Shown here one piece after another: positions 38,180-47,429 of a DNA stretch of 64,000 nt (position 1 is the stretch's first letter; the number at the start of each line of letters is the position of its first letter). Location: NCBI GenBank assembly GCA_001804785.1, contig MHBG01000056.1:1-64000 (forward strand), read 5' to 3'. Made by a program: the position numbers and the translations under genes. The DNA is from Lentisphaerae bacterium GWF2_45_14. GTDB lineage: Bacteria; Verrucomicrobiota; Lentisphaeria; Victivallales; GWF2-45-14. Under the pieces are notes generated by a model. The model did no database searches. It saw only the letters and a program-made list of their open reading frames with translations, and was not told the DNA's origin.

Positions 38180-39202
38180 TTGATAATAGAAAACGAAGCT
38201 CAACTTGACGACGTTCTCTCCGTTCCCTGTCCCGAGCTGGTCGCGATGATGAAAAGGCTCGACGGCGACATCATGGTGCTCGGAATAGCTGGGAAAATGG
38301 GCCTTACACTTGGTCGGATGGCCGTGAATGCGGTGAAAGAGGCAGGTGTGCCGAATAAAGTTATAGGGGTTTCCCGTTTTAGCGAGCCGGACTCGGAAAG
38401 GAAGCTCAACGAATGGGGAATCGAAACCATAAAATGCAATCTTCTCGACCAGAATTCGGTAAATAAGTTGCCGAAAGCGAAAAATGTGATATATATGGCG
38501 GGGCGTAAATTCGGGACGGACGGTGCCGAGGACCTAACCTGGGCCATGAATGTGACCGCCCCCGCGTATGTTGCTTCTCATTTCAAGGAAAGCCGGATTG
38601 TTGTCTTTTCGACAGGCTGCGTTTATCCGCTTATTCCCTTGAAATGCGGCGGATGTACCGAGGTCGACAGTCCCGTTCCCGTCGGCGAGTACGCGCAGTC
38701 CTGTCTGGGGCGTGAGCGTGTATTTTCGTACTTTGCAAAGGCGAACCGCACGCCGGTACTGCTTTTCCGTCTGAACTATGCGATCGATCTTCGCTATGGC
38801 GTACTTCACGATATCGGTTCAAGTGTCTGGCAGGGAACTCCTGTGCCGGCGTCGGTCGGGCATTTCAATATCATCTGGCAGGGTGACGCTAACAACCGCG
38901 CGCTTCTTTCCCTTGAGCATTGCGAGTCGCCCGCCGTTCCTCTGAATATCACCGGGCCTGAAACGGTATCTACAACCTTTATCGCCGAGTATTTCGCTAA
39001 GATTATGGGCAAGACGGTCACGTATTCCGGCGAGTCAGCCGATGTGGCCTATTTGAACAATGCAGCGAAGTCCTTCAGGCTTTTTGGGTATCCAACGGTT
39101 TCGCTTTCCGAGATGATGGATTTGCAGGCTCATTGGATAATGGAAGGCGGAAAAAGTCTCGGCAAGCCGACTCATTTTGAAGTAAATAACGGTAAATACT
39201 GA
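38180..39202 (+). CDS. NAD-dependent epimerase/dehydratase family protein (likely TTG start at 38180)
   Basis: IMVLGIAGKMGLTLGRMAV Rossmann motif; VFSTGCVYP; GAAGGA upstream of TTG. Confidence 0.82.
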   Translation: MIIENEAQLDDVLSVPCPELVAMMKRLDGDIMVLGIAGKMGLTLGRMAVNAVKEAGVPNKVIGVSRFSEPDSERKLNEWGIETIKCNLLDQNSVNKLPKAKNVIYMAGRKFGTDGAEDLTWAMNVTAPAYVASHFKESRIVVFSTGCVYPLIPLKCGGCTEVDSPVPVGEYAQSCLGRERVFSYFAKANRTPVLLFRLNYAIDLRYGVLHDIGSSVWQGTPVPASVGHFNIIWQGDANNRALLSLEHCESPAVPLNITGPETVSTTFIAEYFAKIMGKTVTYSGESADVAYLNNAAKSFRLFGYPTVSLSEMMDLQAHWIMEGGKSLGKPTHFEVNNGKY

Positions 39203-39219
39203 AAAGAGGGGAACAAGCC

Positions 39220-40296
39220 ATGAAGATAGGCAATATTGATAAGGAAATCCTTTCAAATGTAAGAAAAGGGTGCGTTATCCCGGCAATGCCTTTGGCGCTC
39301 GATGGGAACAGAATTTTTGACCCCATCTGTCAGCGCTCGCTCGCGAGGTACTACATAGACGCCGGGGCAGGGGGGATAGCTGTTGGCGTTCACTCCACAC
39401 AGTTTGAGATAAGAGACCCTGAGATTGGGCTTTTTGAGACTGTCCTTTCAAAAGTTTCGGATTTTATAGACGAATGGTCGGAGAAGAGGGAAAAGAAGAT
39501 TTTCAAAGTTTCCGGCATATGCGGAAAGACTCCACAGGCACTGAAGGAGACAGCCTTTGTTCTTTCGAAGGGCTATCATGCTGCTCTTCTCAGCCTTTCG
39601 GCGTTGAGTAATTCTAGCGAAGACGAAATGATTGAACATGTGAAAGCTGTCGCAAATGAGATTCCGGTGATAGGGTTTTATCTTCAGCCTTCTGTTGGCG
39701 GCTGCGCGCTTCCGTATTCCTTCTGGCGCCGCTTTGCAGAAATAGAAAACGTCATCGCCATAAAAATGGCTCCATTCAACAGATATCAGACTTTTGACGT
39801 TGTTCGTGCCGTCTGCGATGCGGGGAAGGAAAGCGATATAACGCTCTATACAGGCAATGACGACAATATCCTTATCGACTTGCTTACGGAATACAAAGTT
39901 GCCACGGAAAAAGGTACGAAGAAAATCAGAATTAAAGGAGGGCTGCTTGGGCACTGGTGCGTATGGACACAGAAAGCGGTCTCGCTTCTGAGTGAGGTTC
40001 ATTCAGTTATCTCCGAAGGCCGCGCTATTCCTTCCGAAATGCTTACGCGCGCCGCCGAGATTACCGATAGCAACGCCGCATTTTTCGATCCCGCTCACGC
40101 GTTTGCCGGTTGCATCCCCGGAATTCATGAGATACTTCGCCGTCAGGGGCTTATAAAAGGCACATGGTGCCTTAATCCGAAAGAAGTTCTTTCGCCAGGG
40201 CAGAGTGAAGAAATAGACCGTGTTTACAGGTCATATCCGCATCTGCACGATGATGACTTCGTGAAATCTTATCTCAATGAATGGGGGAGGGATTGA
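39220..40296 (+). CDS. Dihydrodipicolinate synthase/N-acetylneuraminate lyase superfamily protein
   Basis: VIPAMPLALD; GFYLQPSVGG; VIAIKMAPFNRY Schiff-base Lys region. Confidence 0.85.
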   Translation: MKIGNIDKEILSNVRKGCVIPAMPLALDGNRIFDPICQRSLARYYIDAGAGGIAVGVHSTQFEIRDPEIGLFETVLSKVSDFIDEWSEKREKKIFKVSGICGKTPQALKETAFVLSKGYHAALLSLSALSNSSEDEMIEHVKAVANEIPVIGFYLQPSVGGCALPYSFWRRFAEIENVIAIKMAPFNRYQTFDVVRAVCDAGKESDITLYTGNDDNILIDLLTEYKVATEKGTKKIRIKGGLLGHWCVWTQKAVSLLSEVHSVISEGRAIPSEMLTRAAEITDSNAAFFDPAHAFAGCIPGIHEILRRQGLIKGTWCLNPKEVLSPGQSEEIDRVYRSYPHLHDDDFVKSYLNEWGRD

Positions 40297-40299
40297 ATC

Positions 40300-40914
40300 G
40301 TGCAGAAAAGGGCTCTTGAGACTAGAGGCAGAATACTCGCCTCCGCGGTAAAGCTGTTTTCAAAGTCCGGCTACCACGGAACAAGTGTCGATCTTATCGC
40401 CGAAAAGTCTGCCTGCAACAAGCAGCGCATATACGCATATTTTGGTGGTAAGGCGGCACTTTTTGAAGAATCATTGCGGCATGTTTTTGAGGAGGTGAAC
40501 CGCTCGGACGAAGTCCTTATGAACATCACGAAAGATTCTCTTCCCGATATGACGGGTATTATTCTGCGTCATTATTTCAGCGTGCACAAAGCTCATCCGG
40601 ATTTCTGGCGTCTTATTTCATGGGCCAATCTTGAAGATGAACCATTTCATAAATGCCTTAAAGATATAAAGGAGAAGAGCTACTCATACCTGAAGAAGCT
40701 TTATGGAGAGGGACAGTCGGCCGGCATATTCGAAAGGAAAGTATCCTTCGAAGTATATATTTTTACGATAATGTCAATTTCCTTTATTTACTATTCGAAC
40801 AGAAGGACACTTTCCCACTCGCTTGACGAGAAGCTTTTTACAGCTAAAGGTGCCGAGAATCTCATTGTGGAAGCAGAGCTGCTCCTTGGCCCGTGCCGTC
40901 AGCAAATGCAGTGA
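40300..40914 (+). CDS. TetR-family transcriptional regulator
   Basis: RILASAVKLFSKSGYHGTSVDLIAEKSACNKQRIYAYFGGKAALFEESL. Confidence 0.95.
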   Translation: MQKRALETRGRILASAVKLFSKSGYHGTSVDLIAEKSACNKQRIYAYFGGKAALFEESLRHVFEEVNRSDEVLMNITKDSLPDMTGIILRHYFSVHKAHPDFWRLISWANLEDEPFHKCLKDIKEKSYSYLKKLYGEGQSAGIFERKVSFEVYIFTIMSISFIYYSNRRTLSHSLDEKLFTAKGAENLIVEAELLLGPCRQQMQ

Positions 40915-40931
40915 GTGAAAACGACACAGTT

Positions 40932-40947
40932 CTGTTCAACTGAACAG
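40932..40947. promoter_or_regulatory. 16-bp palindrome CTGTTCA-AC-TGAACAG between TetR and histidine kinase genes
   Basis: 7-bp perfect arms, 2-nt spacer. Confidence 0.6.
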
Positions 40948-41014
40948 TCTGGTTTGTAATATGAGCATTGAGGCTGTAAAGTACGCGAAATAGTTTGTGG
41001 GGAGTATTGTCGGA

Positions 41015-43024
41015 ATGCCTGCTACAAAAAGTATTTTCAAAGTCAATCTCTACAGTTGGTTTGCCACTATCTGTGCTGTCAGCATTGCTTTTTCAGGATT
41101 CTTTATTTATCAGAAGATACAGGAGTATCATGGACGAATAAGGATTTTTGAGGGAAACAATCAGCAGTACCGCGAAGACATTCTTGCGATGCAGGTCGAG
41201 AGTGTTATGAAATATCTCTCATGGCGTTCTTCGGTACTGAAGGATGGGCCTGTCTCCGGATCTCAGAAGAATCTTGTAGTTAACGAGATAAGAAATATAA
41301 AATTCGGGCCGTCTTCGGATGGCAACGTTTTTGTGATGTCATCCAATGGTACCGTTCTTGCGCATCCGGCGGGAAAGCTCCTTGAGGGCCGCAAATATGC
41401 GTCAGGCCGAAATCCGGCGATACTTAAGAGCATAATCCACGCATCTAAACGTCGGGGCGGCGGGTTCACTAGTTACGAGGAACTTTCTGCGGACACGGGA
41501 GCTCTTGATAAAAAAATTATATATTCTTCTTATTTCCAGCCTTGGGATTTGGTGGTATGCGCGGAGCTTGATCCATTCGCCGTCAGGAGGGTCTTTGTAG
41601 AGAACAAGACCAATCTGAAAATAGCACTCATCTGCGAGACCGGTTTTATCATCTTCATGTGTCTGGTTGTGACAGTCCTTGCCATCGGATTTTCATATTC
41701 CGTTTCCAAAGTGCTTAAGAAAGAGGTTGACCTTATAACATCCTATCTTGAGGACTCCGTGAACGGCAGTCCCTGCATGGATATGTCGCTTTTTAGATTT
41801 ACTGAGCTTAAGTTCATCGCAATCAATGCCGTCAAAATGATTGCCAAAATAAAATACCTTGTAGCCAGAATAAAAGAAATGGCGATCAACTCCGAACGTT
41901 CCAGCCGCGCCAAAAGCTGCTATCTCGCCAATATGAGCCACGAAATAAGAAATCCCCTCAACGGCATCCTCGGGATGGCTGAACTCCTGAAGGATACAAA
42001 TCTCGATAAGGAGCAGAAGGAATACCTTCTCGCAATTTTTGCGTCCTGCCATTCACTCGTTTCTCTGGTTAACAGTATAAGGGATTTTTCCGCAGGTGAG
42101 ACCGGGAATATTGAGATCGTTAAACAACCTTTCAACCTGAAAAACCTCTTGACAAAAGTAGTCGACTACGAAGAGCCGGACGCTGTGAATAAAAATATAA
42201 AACTTTCTTTCAACATCTCAGACGAAGCCCCTGAATGGGTTGAAGGTGATTCAGGGAAAATTTTCCAGGCACTTACTACGCTTGTTGAAAATGCGCTTGT
42301 CTTTATTGAGTCGGGCTCTATTTCTATTTCACTTTCTTGCAATCAGCGCGATGACGAACGGGCCGAACTGCTTTTTTCCGTCACAGATACGGGGCCTGGT
42401 ATCTCAGAAGATAAACAGGATCTTATATTTGATTTTGCGCATCATGATATTTCAGTCTCCAGCGAGTTTGCCTCCGTCAGTCTGGGACTTGCCGTCTGCA
42501 AAGAGCTTGTAGAAGCTATGGGCGGTAAAATCCGGATTTCCAGCGAGGACGGCAAAGGCGCCACGTTCAGCTTTACTATTCCTGTGCTGATAGCGAAGGG
42601 GGCTTTGGCAGAAGAGAACGTTGCCGATATTTTCGTTGAAACTTTGCGCCGAGACATTAAGGTTCTTCTCGTAGAGGATGATCCGATAAATCAGAAGGTC
42701 GGGATAAGTTTCCTTAAACGCGCTGGCTGTGAATCTGTTGACATCGCCTTTAACGGTCTTCAGGGAGTGGATAAATTTAGGTCAGGCAACTACGACATAA
42801 TCTTTATGGACTGCGAAATGCCGAAGAAGGACGGATATGTCGCAACTTCCGAAATCCGAAATCTGGAAAAAGGCGAAAAAAGAATTCCCATAATCGCACT
42901 TACGGCCAACGCCTTGCAGGCAGACAAGGAAAAGTGTCTCAAGGCGGGTATGGACGACCATCTGTCAAAACCAGTTAGTTCCGAAGCAATTGCCGCGATA
43001 CTGGCTAAGTACTTTTCCGTATAG
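41015..43024 (+). CDS. Hybrid sensor histidine kinase (extracytoplasmic Cache-like domain, HisKA, HATPase, REC)
   Basis: Two N-terminal TM helices; [40 protein letters not shown]...[20 protein letters not shown] before ATG 41015. Confidence 0.93.
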   Translation: MPATKSIFKVNLYSWFATICAVSIAFSGFFIYQKIQEYHGRIRIFEGNNQQYREDILAMQVESVMKYLSWRSSVLKDGPVSGSQKNLVVNEIRNIKFGPSSDGNVFVMSSNGTVLAHPAGKLLEGRKYASGRNPAILKSIIHASKRRGGGFTSYEELSADTGALDKKIIYSSYFQPWDLVVCAELDPFAVRRVFVENKTNLKIALICETGFIIFMCLVVTVLAIGFSYSVSKVLKKEVDLITSYLEDSVNGSPCMDMSLFRFTELKFIAINAVKMIAKIKYLVARIKEMAINSERSSRAKSCYLANMSHEIRNPLNGILGMAELLKDTNLDKEQKEYLLAIFASCHSLVSLVNSIRDFSAGETGNIEIVKQPFNLKNLLTKVVDYEEPDAVNKNIKLSFNISDEAPEWVEGDSGKIFQALTTLVENALVFIESGSISISLSCNQRDDERAELLFSVTDTGPGISEDKQDLIFDFAHHDISVSSEFASVSLGLAVCKELVEAMGGKIRISSEDGKGATFSFTIPVLIAKGALAEENVADIFVETLRRDIKVLLVEDDPINQKVGISFLKRAGCESVDIAFNGLQGVDKFRSGNYDIIFMDCEMPKKDGYVATSEIRNLEKGEKRIPIIALTANALQADKEKCLKAGMDDHLSKPVSSEAIAAILAKYFSV

Positions 43025-43040
43025 CGGACTCAGTTTTTAT

Positions 43041-43883
43041 TCAGCGGATATCAAGCTCGATCTGGAGCCCTGTGCCGAGAGGTCTGAGTTTGCCCGGCAG
43101 AGCTGAAGAAAGCGCGCAATAGCCTTCTATCCCCGTGCAGTGACCGAGGTGGAGCATTGTGTCGCGCGTTTCGAAGAACCGCGATATTTTTACGATTTCG
43201 GGGAAGGGGGCTTCTTTTGTATGACTGCCCCCGATAATGTGGCTCACGGGTTTTCCTGAGATCTTCTCCGCATACTTGCACATCTCGTCAATTCCGTTAT
43301 GGCCGCAGCCAGCAATGAGGCATGAGGATTCTTTTCCTGAAATCAGCATGGATAGTTCATCTTCGAAGCGGTCGGACATTTCATTTCCATTTTCAGCAAT
43401 CGTTGTAAAGGGCCAATTTTCGTAGAACTGCGTGCGTCCGCCGGGGATTGAAAAAAGAGTTATGGCATCTGAAATATCTTTTGAAGCCTCAATGAATTCC
43501 ACTCTGTTCTCGAGTTCCGCAAGAGAAATAGTGTTTTTTGCTCTTTCAGGTATGCCGACATTTTTGAAACGTCCGTTTTTTCTCGAAAATTTTTCATCCA
43601 TTGCTTTTCTGCTGAGATAAAGTGTTGCGCGCGGCGCTACGGCAAGGGCCTTTTCAATGCCGCCGGTGTGGTCATAATGTCCGTGGCTTAGGATTATCGC
43701 ATCGGCACCGAAAAGCTCGATCTGCATTTTCATGGCGTTGGCCGAGAACATGTTATTCGGCCCTGTATCGAAGATGGCGTTAAGGTTTTCAGTTTCAATA
43801 AGGGCAGAGAAACCCTGGCAGGCTTCAAACGGATAAGCGGTGGCATAATTGTCCGTCAGTATTGAAATTCTGACAAGTCCCAT
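43041..43883 (-). CDS. Metallo-beta-lactamase-fold hydrolase
   Basis: DAIILSHGHYDHTGG HxHxDH motif; AGCGHNGI; GGSH. Confidence 0.9.
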   Translation of the reverse strand: MGLVRISILTDNYATAYPFEACQGFSALIETENLNAIFDTGPNNMFSANAMKMQIELFGADAIILSHGHYDHTGGIEKALAVAPRATLYLSRKAMDEKFSRKNGRFKNVGIPERAKNTISLAELENRVEFIEASKDISDAITLFSIPGGRTQFYENWPFTTIAENGNEMSDRFEDELSMLISGKESSCLIAGCGHNGIDEMCKYAEKISGKPVSHIIGGSHTKEAPFPEIVKISRFFETRDTMLHLGHCTGIEGYCALSSALPGKLRPLGTGLQIELDIR

Positions 43884-43896
43884 CTGCGGCGCGCCC

Positions 43897-44112
43897 CTAT
43901 TTTTGTCTGAAAATTATTCTGCCTTTGTTCAAGTCATAGGGTGACATTTCCAGGGTTACCGCATCTCCGGGCAATATGCGTATGAAATTCAATCGCATCT
44001 TGCCGCTTATGTGCGCCAGTACCATGTGTTTGTTTGACAGCTCGACTTTGAACATGGTGTTGGGCAGCAGTTCCCTGACAACACCCTCGACCTTGATTAT
44101 GTCTTTAGCCAC
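43897..44112 (-). CDS. infA: Translation initiation factor IF-1
   Basis: [71 protein letters not shown]. Confidence 0.97.
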   Translation of the reverse strand: MAKDIIKVEGVVRELLPNTMFKVELSNKHMVLAHISGKMRLNFIRILPGDAVTLEMSPYDLNKGRIIFRQK

Positions 44113-44861
44113 GTTAATATCTCCGGTTGGTTGTCGGTTATTAGTACCGTATGCTCGAAATGGGCAGAGACTTTTCTGTCCAGCGTTCTTACTGTCCAGT
44201 TGTCCGGTTCGGTATAGACCTTATGGGTCCCGAGATTGAGCATTGGCTCTATCGCGAGTACCATTCCGGGGTTGAGCATCGGTCCTCTATTGTTTGTTAC
44301 GAAATTAGGTATTTCAGGCGGCTCGTGCAGCATTGTGCCGCATCCGTGCCCTACATATTCCCTCACTATTCCAAGGCCCGCTTTCCGGGCCGTCTTTTCT
44401 ATTTCAGCGCTGATATTCCGGATGTAATTGCCTTTCAAGGCGGCACTTATTCCGGCCATGAGGGCCTCTTCGGTTTTTTCGAGAAGCATAAGTATGCCCG
44501 GGGCTGGTGCCCCCAGGACGAAGGATTTTGCCGTATCGCCGATGGCCCCGGCGATATTTACGCCGATATCAATGCTTACCACGTCGCCTTCACGCATAAT
44601 CTCCTCTAACGAGCCTATCCCATGTACTACCTTGTCGTTCAGGGAGATACATGTTTGTCCAGGGTATCCCCTGTATCCGAGAAAAGCGCTCTTTCCGCCT
44701 CGTGATGCGATTAGATTTCCCGCGATATCGTCAAGTTCCTTGGTCGACATGCCGGGAGCGGCTATTGATATAAGCTGCTCGCGGACAAAGGCCGCAGCCT
44801 GTGCTGCTATTTTGATGGCACTTATTTCTTCTGGCGTGTGGATTACAAAATCTCTAGCCAT
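44097..44861 (-). CDS. map: Methionine aminopeptidase, type I
   Basis: [56 protein letters not shown]. Confidence 0.97.
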   Translation of the reverse strand: MARDFVIHTPEEISAIKIAAQAAAFVREQLISIAAPGMSTKELDDIAGNLIASRGGKSAFLGYRGYPGQTCISLNDKVVHGIGSLEEIMREGDVVSIDIGVNIAGAIGDTAKSFVLGAPAPGILMLLEKTEEALMAGISAALKGNYIRNISAEIEKTARKAGLGIVREYVGHGCGTMLHEPPEIPNFVTNNRGPMLNPGMVLAIEPMLNLGTHKVYTEPDNWTVRTLDRKVSAHFEHTVLITDNQPEILTWLKT

Positions 44862-45520
44862 TACTTTAGCACCTTGAGCAAGGCTGTGTAGGACTCTTCC
44901 TTTGGAAGACCGGCGTTTATTTCGCTTAACAGCTTTTTGTCTTCATAAAATGCAATCAGCGGTGACGTCTGTTCTTCATATACTTTCAGGCGGTTTACCG
45001 CGGTCTCGTATGAATCATCGGGGCGCTGAAAAAGCTCTCCGCCGCATTCATCACAGATGCCTTCTTTTCTGGGCCGTGCGAATATTTTATTAAAATTGAT
45101 GCCGCATGATTTACAAGTAAGTCTTGCCGTCAATCGTTTTATCAGAAGGTCCTTTTCGGCCTTGAAATATATTACCAGATCAAGTTTCCTGTTTGTCTTA
45201 ATGAGTTCCTTTTCAAGGAGTTCAGCTTGCCTTACTGTCCGGGGGAATCCGTCAAGGATGAACCCATCCGCGCAATCTTTTTCCTCGAGCCTGCTTCCTG
45301 TCATTTCGGCTACAATCTCATCCGGTACGAGTTGGCCTTTGTTTACATATTCCTCTGCTTTTTTCCCGAGTTCGGAACCCTTATTAATTTCCACACGGAA
45401 GATATCGCCCGTAGATATGTGGGGGAGGCTGGATTCTTCCCTCAGCATTGCCGAAAGAGTCCCTTTCCCCGCTCCGGGCGGTCCGAGAAGCACCAGGTTT
45501 TTCATTTTAAACATATTCAT
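44861..45520 (-). CDS. adk: Adenylate kinase
   Basis: NLVLLGPPGAGKGTLSAML; FILDGFPRTVRQAE; Cys-containing LID CKSCG...CDECGGEL. Confidence 0.97.
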   Translation of the reverse strand: MNMFKMKNLVLLGPPGAGKGTLSAMLREESSLPHISTGDIFRVEINKGSELGKKAEEYVNKGQLVPDEIVAEMTGSRLEEKDCADGFILDGFPRTVRQAELLEKELIKTNRKLDLVIYFKAEKDLLIKRLTARLTCKSCGINFNKIFARPRKEGICDECGGELFQRPDDSYETAVNRLKVYEEQTSPLIAFYEDKKLLSEINAGLPKEESYTALLKVLK

Positions 45521-45582
45521 CAGGCCTCAATTTTGATTTTATCCTCTTCTAATTTAGCACGGATGTGCGCATATTAAAAGGC

Positions 45583-46851
45583 TCATTCATGCCATCTGCC
45601 GATGCTTTTTAGGAATTCTCCTATTGAAGTGCTCTCCATTTCTGTCTGTTCGCCGGTTTTCATATTTTTGCAGACAATCAGATTTTTCTCCAGTTCGTTG
45701 TCTCCGCATATCAGGGCGAATGACGCTGCGACTCTGTCAGCCGCACGCATTTGAGCTTTAAGGCTTTTTATATCCACCTCGGCTATTACGGGTATTCCAG
45801 CATGCCGGAGTTTGGAGGCAAGCGCCATATTGAAGTCTCTGGCCTTTTCTCCTAATGCGGCGAGAAAGACACATCCAGGGCCTTTTTCCGGAAGCCCTGC
45901 GTCCAGCGATTCCCGTGCCATGAGCAACCTCTCGATGCCTGCCGCAAATCCGACGCCTATAACCGGTTTCTTATTTTCTGGGAGGAATATTTCGTAACGT
46001 CCCCCGCCTGCTATGGCGTTCTGCGCTCCGAGTCCTGGGTGAGAAACTTCGAAGACCGTGTGTACGTAGTAGTCAAGTCCCCTTACGAGCCTTGGCGATA
46101 CCTCGAAATCGGCGCCGCCCGCAGAGAGGGCGTTGCACACTTTATCAAAGTAGCCTCTTGTTTCGGGGCTGAAGAATGTTGTCGCGTCGGGCGCCGAATT
46201 TATAAACTCCTGGCATTGCGGCTGTTTACAATCAAGTATTCGCCATACGTTTCTTGAGAGCCTTGCCTTGCAGTCCTCGCAGAGGGCAGTCTCAGATTTT
46301 GAAAAATGTTCTCTGAGCTTTTCTTCCGCCGGTTTGCGGTCTTCCGCCGTGCCGCGGGTATTTATCTGAAGCTTTGAATTCCTTATTCCGCTTTCTTCCA
46401 GAAAGTGCATGAGCATAAGTATTGATTCGGCGTCAAGCTCGGGCGCGACATGTCCGACATTTTCGACGCCGACCTGATGAAACTGCCTTTTGCGTCCGGC
46501 TGCCGGCCTTTCGCCTCGGAACATCGGCCCCATGTAAAAGACCCTTTTCTCGTTGCCGTTCATGACATCTGTATTGAGCAGCGCCCTCATTACTCCGGCA
46601 GTACCCTCCGGCCTGAGTGTGAGACTTCTTCCGCCTCTGTCTTCGAATGTATACATCTCCTTCTGAACTACTTCAGTATCCCCCCCGATTCCTCTTTCAA
46701 ATACTTCGGTATATTCGAAGACGGGAGTTCTGAGTTCTCCGTAGCCATAGAGTGAAAAGATTTTTATTGCGGATTCTTCGATGAAGCGCCATGAGGCGGC
46801 CTCTTCCGGAAAGATATCCGAAGTCCCAGGAGGCGGTAGTGATTTTGACAT
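45583..46851 (-). CDS. hisS: Histidyl-tRNA synthetase (likely ATG at 46851)
   Basis: PPPGTSDIFPEEAASWRFIEE; LTLRPEGTAGVMRA; LVRGLDYYVHTVFEV; GGGRYE. Confidence 0.95.
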   Translation of the reverse strand: MSKSLPPPGTSDIFPEEAASWRFIEESAIKIFSLYGYGELRTPVFEYTEVFERGIGGDTEVVQKEMYTFEDRGGRSLTLRPEGTAGVMRALLNTDVMNGNEKRVFYMGPMFRGERPAAGRKRQFHQVGVENVGHVAPELDAESILMLMHFLEESGIRNSKLQINTRGTAEDRKPAEEKLREHFSKSETALCEDCKARLSRNVWRILDCKQPQCQEFINSAPDATTFFSPETRGYFDKVCNALSAGGADFEVSPRLVRGLDYYVHTVFEVSHPGLGAQNAIAGGGRYEIFLPENKKPVIGVGFAAGIERLLMARESLDAGLPEKGPGCVFLAALGEKARDFNMALASKLRHAGIPVIAEVDIKSLKAQMRAADRVAASFALICGDNELEKNLIVCKNMKTGEQTEMESTSIGEFLKSIGRWHE

Positions 46852-46949
46852 TTTCTTGTCCCGTATAAATTCAGTTAATATATTGTCGCCAGCAAATGAA
46901 AATGGGTGAATGCTGCTCATTTGTGTCCAGCCTCTGGCTGCTGGAAAAA

Positions 46950-46977
46950 AATATGCCTCGCATCTGATAATACGAGG
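46950..46977. terminator. Bidirectional intrinsic terminator downstream of the HU gene
   Basis: ATGCCTCG-catctgataata-CGAGGCAT flanked by A-rich and T-rich tracts. Confidence 0.85.
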
Positions 46978-47011
46978 CATTTTTCATAAACATTGTAAAG
47001 CGGAAAACCGC

Positions 47012-47317
47012 TTATCTTTTTCTGAGAGTTTTCGGTTTGAGTTTTTCAACGCGCTCTTTGAGCTCTTTGCCGGCGCGGAACTTAACAACAACTCTTTCAG
47101 GTATTACAACTTCATTTTTCGGCTTGTTCGGGTTACGGCCCTTGCGGCTCTTTCTTATTTTAACTTCGAATATACCAAAATTTCTGAGTTCTATGTTTTT
47201 GCCGGAGGCAAGTTCATCGCCCATGTAATCAAGAGTTTTTTGTACTACGGCAGCGACATCGCTCTGTGTCAGGCCCGTTTCGGACGATATCTTCACGACG
47301 ATATCTCTCTTTGTCAT
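47012..47317 (-). CDS. HU/IHF-family DNA-binding protein
   Basis: MTKRDIVVKISSETGLTQSDVAAVVQKTLDYMGDELASGKNIELRNFGIFEVKIRKSRKGRNPNKP. Confidence 0.95.
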   Translation of the reverse strand: MTKRDIVVKISSETGLTQSDVAAVVQKTLDYMGDELASGKNIELRNFGIFEVKIRKSRKGRNPNKPKNEVVIPERVVVKFRAGKELKERVEKLKPKTLRKR

Positions 47318-47429
47318 TTTTTGATTCTCCTATTTAAAAATGAACGTTAAAATAAATTGAAACAGGTCAGTAAAATAATGCATAAGCTTCAGCAGTCAAA
47401 GGTAATAATGTAAAAAAGAGGTTTTTTTT

